Source: Nostoc sp. 'Peltigera membranacea cyanobiont' 210A (lineage in GTDB: Bacteria; Cyanobacteriota; Cyanobacteriia; Cyanobacteriales; Nostocaceae). Taken from it: a stretch of DNA of 64,000 nucleotides. The stretch is from positions 1 through 64,000 of the forward strand of contig NZ_NOLJ01000017.1 in the NCBI RefSeq assembly GCF_002246015.1, in the 5' to 3' direction. Both the position numbers and the translations under genes were made by a program. Shown here piece after piece: positions 35,975 to 44,717 of the stretch. Position 1 is the first letter of the stretch. Each line of letters starts with the position of its first letter. The notes beneath the pieces were generated by a model. The model did no database searches. It was not told the DNA's origin and saw nothing but the letters and a program-made list of their open reading frames with translations.

Positions 35975-37609
35975 TCATCTTTCAACTTTCAAAAAACTAT
36001 TGACGACAACCGAGACTTCTGTACCTTCAGGTAAAAACTGGATATTTGGACGTTCTAGTAATTCTTGCACTGCTTGGTCAGAGCGTCTAGACAGACGTTC
36101 ACTGACTGGACTAAAAAAGCCTTCCAGCGCCGCCGCCCAAATCTGAGGATTAGAGTTACTAGTAATAGTACTTTGGTTAAAAGTGCCACTAGAAACAACA
36201 GTGCTAGATTGAGTGCGGGGCTGATTCACTATGCTTCCCACCTTACCCAAACTACTGAGTAATCCAACTAATAAATCTTGTTGGGCAATATCTGTCCCCA
36301 CATCATTCAGCTTTTTAGCAATTAACGGTTGCTGTCCTCGACCGCGAATTAACAGAGTCTCAGCCGGAATGGTTTCCTGTTTAACTGTGCCTTGGGAGTC
36401 AGGGTAAATAAGCGCAATCGCACTAGCAGATACCAAGTTATTCTTTTTACCTACTGCCACTGTTTTCGTTACTAAAACAGTACCAGCCGGGAGTGCCACC
36501 GTGCCGTCTGTGGCTGTGAGAGGTTTGGTTAACTCGATAGCAAAGCGATCGCTCTGATTATTCCCTCCCTGATCCCAAATCATCGGCATGATAATTCTAC
36601 CTGGGACAGATGTACCCAGCGCTACCTCTTTAGTTTCATTGACATTGAGATTGGTTGTAGCTACAGGGGTGCGATTGAGGATACCTACCATTCCTGGAGT
36701 CAAGTTATCAGTTTTACTGTCAGTGCTTTTGGAGCCAATTAAAACTGTTTGAATACCAGGGTCTTCAGGAGTGGAAATGGATGTCCTAGCTGTTGGTTTC
36801 AAGCCTGTTAGAGTTTGAGTGTTAACAGCAACTTCTGACTGAGTTTCAGCTACTTTAGAGTTACCGATTTGCGACTGTCCCAGGCTAGCTAGTTGGCTCC
36901 ACTGCTGGAAAGGATCGACATTACTTTCAGGCTGTCGTATTGGTGTTGAAGCTTGATAACTAACAGGATTGGGAGAAATATACCGCACTACTGGGGGCGC
37001 AGGTTGAGAAATTCTTACAGGAGTTATTGGTGTTATGCGTGATGCAGGAGTTGTGCGCGGTGAAAAAGTCTGAGGAGGTCGAGATGGCGTTGCTTTGGGT
37101 TTATTTTGTAGAGTTGGACTTGGGGATTTAGCCGCAACAGGTTCTACTTTGAGTTGTTGCCGTTGGTCTTGAAACGCTAATCTGCTTTTCAGTTCGGCAG
37201 ATTCATCTAAAACTGGTTCGCCTTTTGGAGATGTAGTAGGAGTTTGAACTACTTGTTTGACAGGAGGTTTCGGTTGGAGAAATCCAAACCAGATCAGTGC
37301 TACAGAGCCAATAACTATTCCCACTAAGGCAACTACTGAACCTAGTCTAACACTAGGTTTTTCTGCTAACGGTCGCTCTACCGCTCCTTCTGCATCTTGT
37401 TTCAAGCGATATTCTTCGGAAATGAGGTGATTTGCGGTAGGGTTATAACCTGCCAACAACTGCTCCTCTTCAGGGCTGATATCATCATCAGCAACCAAAG
37501 TGGCTTGGTTAGAGCGATGATTGCCGTTAGTACTGTTGAATTCCGGCGAAGAATCACCAGAGTTCTCGTTTAGGTAGTCAAATTCATGATTTTGATTTGA
37601 ATTGGTCAT
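35975..37609 (-). CDS. virB10: VirB10/TrbI-family conjugation protein
   Basis: A 544-aa bitopic protein: cytoplasmic N-terminus, one membrane helix (about 90-110, VVALVGIVIGSVALIWFGFL), a long proline-rich periplasmic linker (about 115-240, TPSRPPQTFSPRTTPASRIT) and a C-terminal VirB10 domain (LGTSVPGRIIMPMIWDQGGN, ALPAGTVLVTKTVAV, EGTEVSVVVNSFLKV). VirB10 spans the envelope and transmits ATP energy to the outer-membrane pore. It sits between the virB8-like and virB9-like genes, 17 bp after virB8. Confidence 0.82.
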   Translation of the reverse strand: MTNSNQNHEFDYLNENSGDSSPEFNSTNGNHRSNQATLVADDDISPEEEQLLAGYNPTANHLISEEYRLKQDAEGAVERPLAEKPSVRLGSVVALVGIVIGSVALIWFGFLQPKPPVKQVVQTPTTSPKGEPVLDESAELKSRLAFQDQRQQLKVEPVAAKSPSPTLQNKPKATPSRPPQTFSPRTTPASRITPITPVRISQPAPPVVRYISPNPVSYQASTPIRQPESNVDPFQQWSQLASLGQSQIGNSKVAETQSEVAVNTQTLTGLKPTARTSISTPEDPGIQTVLIGSKSTDSKTDNLTPGMVGILNRTPVATTNLNVNETKEVALGTSVPGRIIMPMIWDQGGNNQSDRFAIELTKPLTATDGTVALPAGTVLVTKTVAVGKKNNLVSASAIALIYPDSQGTVKQETIPAETLLIRGRGQQPLIAKKLNDVGTDIAQQDLLVGLLSSLGKVGSIVNQPRTQSSTVVSSGTFNQSTITSNSNPQIWAAALEGFFSPVSERLSRRSDQAVQELLERPNIQFLPEGTEVSVVVNSFLKVER

Positions 37610-37626
37610 AATTCTACCCTTTTCCT

Positions 37627-38358
37627 TTAGCGTCGTTGCTGAGAATTAAACTCAACCATCTTGGTAATTTGCAGTCCAGACGATCGCACTTCATAAATTT
37701 TCTGTTCTACCAGGGGGGCATCTTTACCTAAAGGAGATCGGGGAATCTCCACTGCTTGGATGGTAAATGTGCGGTTAAAAGGAATACGCTCATCTCTACC
37801 AGTAGTGCGGTCAACTAAGATGCGGGTAGCAATCATGTCTATTTCCCATTCCCCAGGTCGTACTGCTCTCGGTTCTGACAGATAGGAAATAATAGTGGTG
37901 CTACGCAGCTGACCTGAAAAGAAGCTAGTAGGAACTAATTCGGCAATCTTTGGTAGAGAAGCTTTGGCAAATTCCGGTTCTAGCAGCAGGGAAGCAAACC
38001 AAGTATTTGTGGGAATCCGCCCATTTCTACCAACTTGAATGCCTTGGTCTGGTTGATTAGTGCCAGTGAGTTTGTCATCCCAGTTAAATGTTAGGGTTGT
38101 CCAGTCACTAACTACTTTTTGAATTACAGCTGGATAACGCCAGTTGCGGTCTTGCTCAGAAATGTAGATTGTCTCACCATTTACCAACTGGGCAAAAGTC
38201 GTCTTGCGATCGGCAATTTTATTGACCCTGAAAGCGGTGAATAGAGTCAACAAAAATATCAGACCGTTAAATGCAGTTAGGCAGATAAAGCAAACAGCTA
38301 GAAGGTTTTTGGCTTCTGGAAGCAATGGAGCTTGAAGTCGTTTAATTTGCAGAGTCAT
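37627..38358 (-). CDS. VirB8/TraE-like inner-membrane protein
   Basis: A 243-aa protein with one N-terminal membrane helix (NLLAVCFICLTAFNGLIFLL) and a periplasmic domain with NTF2-like features (WEIDMIATRILVDRTTGRDE, PFNRTFTIQAVEIPR). This is the size and layout of VirB8/TraE scaffold subunits. It lies between virB6 and virB10, as in many type IV systems. Direct sequence identity to VirB8 is weak, so context carries the call. Confidence 0.6.
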   Translation of the reverse strand: MTLQIKRLQAPLLPEAKNLLAVCFICLTAFNGLIFLLTLFTAFRVNKIADRKTTFAQLVNGETIYISEQDRNWRYPAVIQKVVSDWTTLTFNWDDKLTGTNQPDQGIQVGRNGRIPTNTWFASLLLEPEFAKASLPKIAELVPTSFFSGQLRSTTIISYLSEPRAVRPGEWEIDMIATRILVDRTTGRDERIPFNRTFTIQAVEIPRSPLGKDAPLVEQKIYEVRSSGLQITKMVEFNSQQRR

Positions 38359-38517
38359 ACCAAATTGGTATAAGTAGTATTGTTTGAAAATCCACCGAAC
38401 AGCCTTGTGTTAAAGGTTTTTAATTCGTCTTGGAAAGTTATGATGCCTGTCTTGAAAATAGGGACTAGGGACTGGGGACTTTCCGCAAAATCCAAAATCT
38501 AAAATCCAAAATTGGTA
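38359..38517. other. Intergenic gap within the secretion operon
   Basis: Contains the tandem A-rich motif AAAATCCAAAATCTAAAATC at about 38489-38515 and a GGGACTAGGGACTGGGGACT stretch, both common filler repeats in Nostoc intergenic DNA. The same motif appears at 15070-15090. The gap may separate two transcripts of the secretion genes. Confidence 0.45.
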
Positions 38518-39651
38518 TTACCCCCTACGGAGTAGAGCAATACTGGTTGCAGTTCCAATGGCACTGCTAAAAATATCGATTAAGCCTTTGACATTGGCAG
38601 AAATGCCGTTATAAATAGCCATTCCCCCACCTCCAGCTATCAATACCGCCAAAACTGGTGCAAAGATGCTTAGGAAACATAAAAATGCTACATCAGATGC
38701 TAATTCAGCACCAGACTTCACCAGGACGACGGCTGCTAAACCTACTAAAATGTTGTAACCAAGTTGAACACCAAACAACGAAATAAACCCTGTCAGCCAC
38801 GCCCAAATAGGACGACCTTGTAATGGCAGCAAAGATAAACCAACTGCGATCGGTGCAAATAATGCTGTTAGCAACAGAGCAGCTTCCAAAATATTTACAA
38901 AGCCCCATTGCAGGGCATACAGGATAAAGCGAATAATGGGGATGGCAGTATCTCGAAACACACTACCTGGATCGTTGGCAAACTGAACAGCAGTACCGAT
39001 TTGACCAGGCAAAGTTCTATTCCAGAGAAAACTAGCAAAATCTCGTAGTGGTTGGAGTGGAGATTTAGCTTGCTCTTCAGCTTTGGTAACAATTGCCTGT
39101 GCTTGGGCTTGCTTTGAGTTCCAGCATTCAACTAACTCTGTACCGACTTTTCCTTGACATTCGCTATAGAGGTTTTCTAGCTGTTGTCTAGCGATACTGC
39201 TAATTGCCACATTGGTAATAGCATCTCGAAATGTTAGTTCACCAACTTGAAGCTGAAGAACGCTTTGCACTTGGTTGTAAGCGAAGCCTCGGATAACAGT
39301 AATTGTCTTCGCCAGCATATTGCCGTTGGCCCCCAAGAAAATCATAATCACGAAGGGCCAAACAAAGATTGATGCCAGTTCTGACCATGATTGCTTTTCA
39401 ATGATTTCCTTACCAGTGGTTAGCGCCACAAATAATATGCTGGCGGCTCCCAAGGTGATGCCCAATTTAATCAAGCCAATCCATAATGCTGAACCGAGCG
39501 GATCTAAAGTAATTAGCCAGACGGTATTCCACGACTCAACTGTGGCGCGAGAAAGTTCTAAAGAACTGGAGATAATTTCTAAGGCATCAGATTCTCCGCC
39601 TGTTACTGGAAATGATTGAGCAATAATGTGCATCATGAGTGTCGAAATCAA
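38518..39651 (-). CDS. virB6: VirB6/TrbL-like polytopic membrane protein
   Basis: A 377-aa protein with about six or seven membrane segments (for example LGSALWIGLIKLGITLGAAS; LASIFVWPFVIMIFLGANGN; ILEAALLLTALFAPIAVGLS; LCFLSIFAPVLAVLIAGGG). A soluble, glutamine-rich, partly helical loop lies between (about 140-215). VirB6/TrbL proteins form the inner-membrane part of the DNA channel. It begins two bases after the virB5-like gene. The C-terminal glycine-rich GGGGMAIYNGI is typical of this group. Confidence 0.72.
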   Translation of the reverse strand: MISTLMMHIIAQSFPVTGGESDALEIISSSLELSRATVESWNTVWLITLDPLGSALWIGLIKLGITLGAASILFVALTTGKEIIEKQSWSELASIFVWPFVIMIFLGANGNMLAKTITVIRGFAYNQVQSVLQLQVGELTFRDAITNVAISSIARQQLENLYSECQGKVGTELVECWNSKQAQAQAIVTKAEEQAKSPLQPLRDFASFLWNRTLPGQIGTAVQFANDPGSVFRDTAIPIIRFILYALQWGFVNILEAALLLTALFAPIAVGLSLLPLQGRPIWAWLTGFISLFGVQLGYNILVGLAAVVLVKSGAELASDVAFLCFLSIFAPVLAVLIAGGGGMAIYNGISANVKGLIDIFSSAIGTATSIALLRRG

Positions 39652-39653
39652 AG

Positions 39654-40472
39654 CTACTGCTTGTCAGAACCAAGGGTAATGCCACCAGGCATGATCAATA
39701 AGCCCGCCTGTTGAGTGGCAGCATTGCCTGCGGCAACACTCTTACGGCGATCGGCAGTATTGATGGCTGAAAGTTCCTTGGCTGTTTGAGCGGTTAAGGT
39801 GTTACTCAATGCCCTGTCAATGCGTGCTTGCTGGGCTTCAATAAGCATCCGCTCGTTGACGCGACTGGTAAGGGCAGTCTGTTGGGATAGGTTTTGCAAA
39901 ATCTGTTGGGTGACATCTAAATTTTGGGATTCCTCACCCAAGCTGACGTTTTCTTGAGTATCTTGTTGAGTAGCTTGCTTAATTTGAGCCATCTGACTTT
40001 GGGCTGTTTGGCTCAAAGTAGCCTGATTAGCGATCTCTGTGGCAACTGTTCTAGTAGCATATTTACCAAGGTCTTCACGGATACCATAAGAGCTTTGACC
40101 ATTGGTTTTGTTCTCCAAAGTTTCAGACAGCACGGCACCAGGATCGTTGTTGGCAGAACCGTTCATGATTCCTGCCAAAACTTTGTTTAAATCTGGAATT
40201 TGAATTGCACCCAAGGCAGAATTGAGCAGATTGCCAAGAGGATTAAATAGGTCATTTTGAGCGAAATTTTTGACATCTCCCACAAAATCATTGATTTGAG
40301 ATGCTGTGTCTGCGGTGAAAATACCACTACCAGTAGTTTTGTTACTAACAGCAGCAGCTACTGGATCTCGACCGTTGTCTTGAGTGCGAGCAAGGGCTGG
40401 ACTGGCGATAGAACCAAGTGACAAAATTAGAATCGGTGCTATCAATCTGATAGAGGTAAGTTTAGATTTCAT
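39654..40472 (-). CDS. Secreted VirB5/TrbJ-like protein
   Basis: A 272-aa protein with a signal peptide (LIAPILILSLGSIASPALA, cleavage before RTQDN) and a mature chain of amphipathic, glutamine/alanine-rich helices (QSQMAQIKQATQQDTQENVS; TALTSRVNERMLIEAQQARI). Its helical, secreted character and position between virB4 and virB6 match VirB5/TrbJ minor pilus subunits. Primary-sequence evidence alone would not suffice. Confidence 0.6.
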   Translation of the reverse strand: MKSKLTSIRLIAPILILSLGSIASPALARTQDNGRDPVAAAVSNKTTGSGIFTADTASQINDFVGDVKNFAQNDLFNPLGNLLNSALGAIQIPDLNKVLAGIMNGSANNDPGAVLSETLENKTNGQSSYGIREDLGKYATRTVATEIANQATLSQTAQSQMAQIKQATQQDTQENVSLGEESQNLDVTQQILQNLSQQTALTSRVNERMLIEAQQARIDRALSNTLTAQTAKELSAINTADRRKSVAAGNAATQQAGLLIMPGGITLGSDKQ

Positions 40473-40505
40473 GATTCACCTTCCTTAATGCAGTTTTTAG
40501 ATATA

Positions 40506-43500
40506 TCAACTTGCAATCAGGCTACTTTCAGCCTGTTGGCCATCGTTATTCTCTGAGCGATCGCCTTCTTCTTGCAGAGATGCTCCGCTTTGGTTAAGCC
40601 TGTCCGCAGGACTTACGGTTGGGCGTAGCCAATCGCGCAATGCTGTGGTTTGATGTATCTCTTGACCAATATGCTTAAAGCCTCTGTTTTCCTTCAAAGC
40701 CGGAATGTAAGCATCTGTAAACGCTCTCAGTCCTAACAGATTGCCTTTAGCGGTATCTGGATACTGAGCCATCACCCGTTCTCGTGCTTCCCGTTCATCC
40801 TGGTTATTGGCAACACTGGCCAGCATCATCTCTCCAGGGTAAAAGCGGGTACGCCAGAATCTACCACCTGTTTCTACTAGCCAGCAGGAATAAAGGTCGC
40901 TGGTACGGGGCAAGAATGCTTCAGTCGCATTTTGACTGATAATATTGACGGGATAGCCCAGATACTGTTGGAAAGAAGCAATACCGCTACTGGTAATACG
41001 TCCGGTAATCCGATAGGTCATGTTCTGCATAATTTGAGCGCCTGTCGAACACTCACAAATGGTATCCGGGTCTTGGGACATCAGCAGAACAGCAATGCCT
41101 TCTTTCCTTCCCGTGGCACAGGTTTCGCCTATAATCTGGGCAAAGCCATCTTTACGTAAAAGCACTGAAAGCTCATCGCCAATAAACAAACTCTTGGGAT
41201 GGGATAGAGCATTACGGATACAGGCACTATGGGCGTTAATTGCCATTAAGTAAGCATCCTGTTCGTTACTCAATCCACTGAGGGCAAAGAATTTAATCGC
41301 CGGTAATGGGGAAAAAGTGCTGGGACGAGCGATCGCTTTGCCCAACCTAGATGCTAGTAAAGCACTAACCTGATTTTGGATTTGGTTAAGTGCCTGTCGG
41401 TCAATCTCTTCAAAGGATCTGAGATTGAGACGTTCTCTAGTGCAGAACTTGACGAAATCTGGTAGCGTGGGTATCTGCTGCCATTCTGGTGAAAGCCAGC
41501 CCATCTCAAAGGCTCGGTTGTAGCGAGTAATAATTTCTGGGTCTTTTAAAAATACGTCCAAAGCTTTGACTAGTAAGGCATCAACCCGTTGAGCTAGATG
41601 GGGGTTTTCAACTTTACCCATTGCGATCGCTGTTAATGCTTTGCGAATAAAGTCCTTCCAAGACTCCATGCGCCGTTCCCGTTCTGACTTGTCGAAGCGT
41701 CGCAAATCTGGGGGTTCCAGTAGGTTACTGCTGCCACTGGAAATATCGTAATATGCTCCTTGCTCGCCCAAAAGCTCAATCGCAGTTTTGAAAGTGCTGT
41801 TACCACTAGCAGAGATATCCATACCAACAACGGGAATATTGTTCGCTAATGCCTCTAGAGCAAAGCGCCATCCCAAAACGCTCTTTCCTGAGCCAGAAGT
41901 ACCTGTAATTAGAGCGCGTCCAATCTGTTGGTGAAATAAGTCAACATAAATAGGCTTGCCACCACGACTGGTAAGGAATTCTACACCTTGTTTATCAATG
42001 TCCTTGGGGACAGTTAGGGGCATAATCCCAGACACAGTACGGGTATCTAAAGTTATTCTGCGTTCGCTGAGATTGCCTCCGTGTAGCAACCATTTGCAGG
42101 TAATCGGCAGGGTTTGCAGCCAAATTTCCCAAGCAATATTACGCTCTCGAATTACTTTGGCAGTCTCAAAACTGTTAGCCAATAAGTTGCAAGCGTGGGT
42201 TAACTCTTGGGCACTGTGACGATAAACTAGAAATACAGGCGCACAGTGCAACGCTTTCGTCCCTTCATAGAGTCGTCGTTGGGCTTCAAAGGATTCCTCC
42301 TGTTTGATTTCCGCTCCAACGTCCCGTCCTTGTCCTTTGGTTATAGCTAAAGTGCGGGCTGTTTTGGATTGTTTTGCCTGACGTGCCAGGTTGTCTTGGA
42401 TTAAGAAGTCGTTGCTGCGGCTGATTTCAACCCAAGCTTCTGTATCGTGGACGTAGCTGTAAGCAAGAATTTTCCAAACCCACTTTAGCTGCTCTTGGGC
42501 ATTAGACCAACCGACGGGGGGATCTGTTACAACCATGACTCCACAAACCTTGCTTTTACCTGTCAAGTAAACTCGGTCATTATCTCCCCGATGTTCGGGA
42601 CAAGCAGAACGTCCCTGTTGTCCTTCAATCAGTAATGTACAGATGTGCTTATCGGTGGTTAGGGTTTCTGTTAACTCCAGTCCCGTCTCAGTCTCCTTCA
42701 GTGTAATGACTTGGGGAATAGGAGGTGCTGCACCCTCATTAAATCGATTCCAAAGCCACTGCCACAAATCTGTAGCATTGCAAGGTGTTACTTCTAAGCC
42801 AATTTTGGTATTGAGCAGCAATTCCCACTGGATAAATCCTTGCTGAAACCCTTGCAGTAATAGCTTTTTGAAAAACTCCTCTTGGTAAATGCGTTTGTTC
42901 CCTGTAATCAGTTCAACTGCCCAAGAGCCAAATTTTCTGAATTTTTCAATCAGTCCACCTACAAAATCCTTTTGCTGTGAACCAGCTTCATCATCGCTCG
43001 TCCAAGTACAGAAGGCAATTTGATTCCAGATTTGGCGAGAACCTGCTTCCTTGAGTTGTTCCACCCGCAATTGCTCGTTGCGAAGCAGCACAGAAACTGG
43101 TTTCAAGTGGCAATCATCTGCTAAGGCAGTAAGTGGGGTTTGGCGTTTATGAGGGACTCCCCTGGTAGAGTCTGTCCGCAGGGGATATGACTCAGTATCA
43201 TCACTATAACAGCCTGTACAAAAAGTAATTTTTTCACCGGGAGGTAGTTCTTTCAAACCCTCTTCGATAGAGTGGGCAAATTCGCTGACCTCATTTTCAT
43301 GCAGTATGTCATGCAGTCCAGCGATGCGAAACCCAAACACGAGTTGATACTGAGAGTTGCCTTTATCTAATAACAAGGCAGCCACTTCACGATCATCTTT
43401 CTTAATTTCTGCAATACAGCAGATGTTTACCTCATTTTGGAAAGGCATGAGCTTACTTTTGCCTCCATATTGATTCGGTACAATCAGTGGCTTGAATCGG

Positions 43501-43853
43501 ATTTGTACTTGCGAGTCTGCGTAACGCCGACGCACCCACCAGGGTCGATATTCGGGAATCGGTGAGATGTAAATGCTGTTACTATTGCACCACTCTGTTC
43601 CCGGTGGATTACGCCATCGATCTAAAAACTGATGGGGCTGTTTGCCTGTGAGAATCCACCAACTGATAATTAGCCAGAAGGAGGTGGCAAAGAACCAACC
43701 CATACCCAAACTGAGTAAACCATTGGTGAGAACATAGCAAACTACAATGATGGCAATCCAAGGAAGTAGCTGTTCAGCCGGAATTGGCCCAATGCTGGCT
43801 TGCTTGCCTAGAATCTGATTGACTTTGATGAATTCTCGATTGTCTTGTGCCAT
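40506..43853 (-). CDS. virB4: VirB4/TraC-family conjugation ATPase with VirB3-like N-terminus
   Basis: A 1115-aa protein, longer than the usual 800 residues. The first 90 residues hold two membrane helices (LLPWIAIIVVCYVLTNGLLS, WFFATSFWLIISWWIL) of VirB3 type, which implies a natural VirB3-VirB4 fusion. The ATPase part has Walker A GTSGSGKS at 651-658, Walker B SLFIGDELSVLL, and ATGRKEGIAVLLMSQDPDTI. VirB4 powers pilus assembly and substrate transfer. Near the C-terminus (about 1075-1090) an in-frame dispersed repeat encodes RPTVSPADRLNQSGAS. No VirB11 is visible, as in F-like systems. Confidence 0.9.
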   Translation of the reverse strand: MAQDNREFIKVNQILGKQASIGPIPAEQLLPWIAIIVVCYVLTNGLLSLGMGWFFATSFWLIISWWILTGKQPHQFLDRWRNPPGTEWCNSNSIYISPIPEYRPWWVRRRYADSQVQIRFKPLIVPNQYGGKSKLMPFQNEVNICCIAEIKKDDREVAALLLDKGNSQYQLVFGFRIAGLHDILHENEVSEFAHSIEEGLKELPPGEKITFCTGCYSDDTESYPLRTDSTRGVPHKRQTPLTALADDCHLKPVSVLLRNEQLRVEQLKEAGSRQIWNQIAFCTWTSDDEAGSQQKDFVGGLIEKFRKFGSWAVELITGNKRIYQEEFFKKLLLQGFQQGFIQWELLLNTKIGLEVTPCNATDLWQWLWNRFNEGAAPPIPQVITLKETETGLELTETLTTDKHICTLLIEGQQGRSACPEHRGDNDRVYLTGKSKVCGVMVVTDPPVGWSNAQEQLKWVWKILAYSYVHDTEAWVEISRSNDFLIQDNLARQAKQSKTARTLAITKGQGRDVGAEIKQEESFEAQRRLYEGTKALHCAPVFLVYRHSAQELTHACNLLANSFETAKVIRERNIAWEIWLQTLPITCKWLLHGGNLSERRITLDTRTVSGIMPLTVPKDIDKQGVEFLTSRGGKPIYVDLFHQQIGRALITGTSGSGKSVLGWRFALEALANNIPVVGMDISASGNSTFKTAIELLGEQGAYYDISSGSSNLLEPPDLRRFDKSERERRMESWKDFIRKALTAIAMGKVENPHLAQRVDALLVKALDVFLKDPEIITRYNRAFEMGWLSPEWQQIPTLPDFVKFCTRERLNLRSFEEIDRQALNQIQNQVSALLASRLGKAIARPSTFSPLPAIKFFALSGLSNEQDAYLMAINAHSACIRNALSHPKSLFIGDELSVLLRKDGFAQIIGETCATGRKEGIAVLLMSQDPDTICECSTGAQIMQNMTYRITGRITSSGIASFQQYLGYPVNIISQNATEAFLPRTSDLYSCWLVETGGRFWRTRFYPGEMMLASVANNQDEREARERVMAQYPDTAKGNLLGLRAFTDAYIPALKENRGFKHIGQEIHQTTALRDWLRPTVSPADRLNQSGASLQEEGDRSENNDGQQAESSLIAS
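40588..40632. repeat. Dispersed repeat in frame near the virB4 3' end
   Basis: AAGCCTGTCCGCAGGACTTA and adjacent GGGCGTAGCC match the repeat inside the polymerase-like gene at 53301-53361 (GAGCCTGTCCGCACGACTTA). It adds about 15 residues to the C-terminal tail without breaking the frame. A shorter partial match (CTGTCCGCAGGGG) occurs at about 43171. Confidence 0.55.
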
Positions 43854-44059
43854 ATTTTTGTAATTCTCTGGTGCTGCATTAGTAGTCAGTCAACCAAGAA
43901 GTGACAAGTGAAGATAAGGGGGAGAATAGGACTTTTCTTCTTGTCAATAATCTCTCAAAGTTGTCTAGACCAACTATGCTCATCCCCCACTGATGAATTC
44001 TGACGAATGTTTTCTGACTTCTGAATTCTTATTTAATGGGTATAAAATTCAAGTTGGGT

Positions 44060-44695
44060 TTACCTGATGGCTGATGTTGTTCCTGCGCCATTACCGACAA
44101 ATATGAAAGTGATGACATCAATGGCAATTACGATGGAGAACGCTAAACCAACTTGAGTAACAATCGGTCGCCAGTCGTTACCTTGCTGGGCTTGGTTATA
44201 GGCAAATAGAGAAGCAGCAGCAACCAGCAGCAAGAATGCACCTCGGATGAGGTTAAATGTCAAACCAACAACGTTGGCATCCAAAGTGCTAGTGGAACCG
44301 CCTCCTGCTTGGGAACTTTGTTGAGCTAAATTGTTGAAGAAGCTTTCCAACCCGCTTAAGAAAATAGCTTGGGCTGGAGTTGTAAAGGTATCGAGTAAAG
44401 CGGTAACAGTGATAATGGCGGCAACAATATGCCAGAAGCGAATTTTTCTACCTAAATACTTTTCTAAAATTGGTACTGTGCGAATTACATACCCAATACT
44501 CAAGAAAACAATGGTGGCACATCCCAAAATAGTGACGAATATGGGTTTGGTAGCTAACAAATAAATTCCAATCGCAAGACATAGTAAAATGAAAAGTAAG
44601 TCAGTGCGGTTAATTTTCAGGTTTCTCAAGTTGGTTGAAAATTTACGAGATGACAGCAGTTTTAACTGAGAAATGTGAGATTTTGTGTTGTTCAT
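44060..44695 (-). CDS. Putative VirB2-like pilin precursor
   Basis: A 211-aa membrane protein. An N-terminal domain with two or three hydrophobic helices (DLLFILLCLAIGIYLLATKP) is followed by a signal-like segment ending in TTPAQAIFLSG, then a short soluble stretch rich in Ser/Gly/Gln and two further membrane helices (LIRGAFLLLVAAASLFAYNQ; GLAFSIVIAIDVITFIFVGN). The last 95 residues look like VirB2/TrbC pilin after an AQA-type cleavage. It lies immediately upstream of virB4, where pilin genes normally sit. Confidence rests on topology and order. Confidence 0.55.
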   Translation of the reverse strand: MNNTKSHISQLKLLSSRKFSTNLRNLKINRTDLLFILLCLAIGIYLLATKPIFVTILGCATIVFLSIGYVIRTVPILEKYLGRKIRFWHIVAAIITVTALLDTFTTPAQAIFLSGLESFFNNLAQQSSQAGGGSTSTLDANVVGLTFNLIRGAFLLLVAAASLFAYNQAQQGNDWRPIVTQVGLAFSIVIAIDVITFIFVGNGAGTTSAIR

Positions 44696-44717
44696 TTTTC
44701 TGTTCTCGTTTGTAGAA

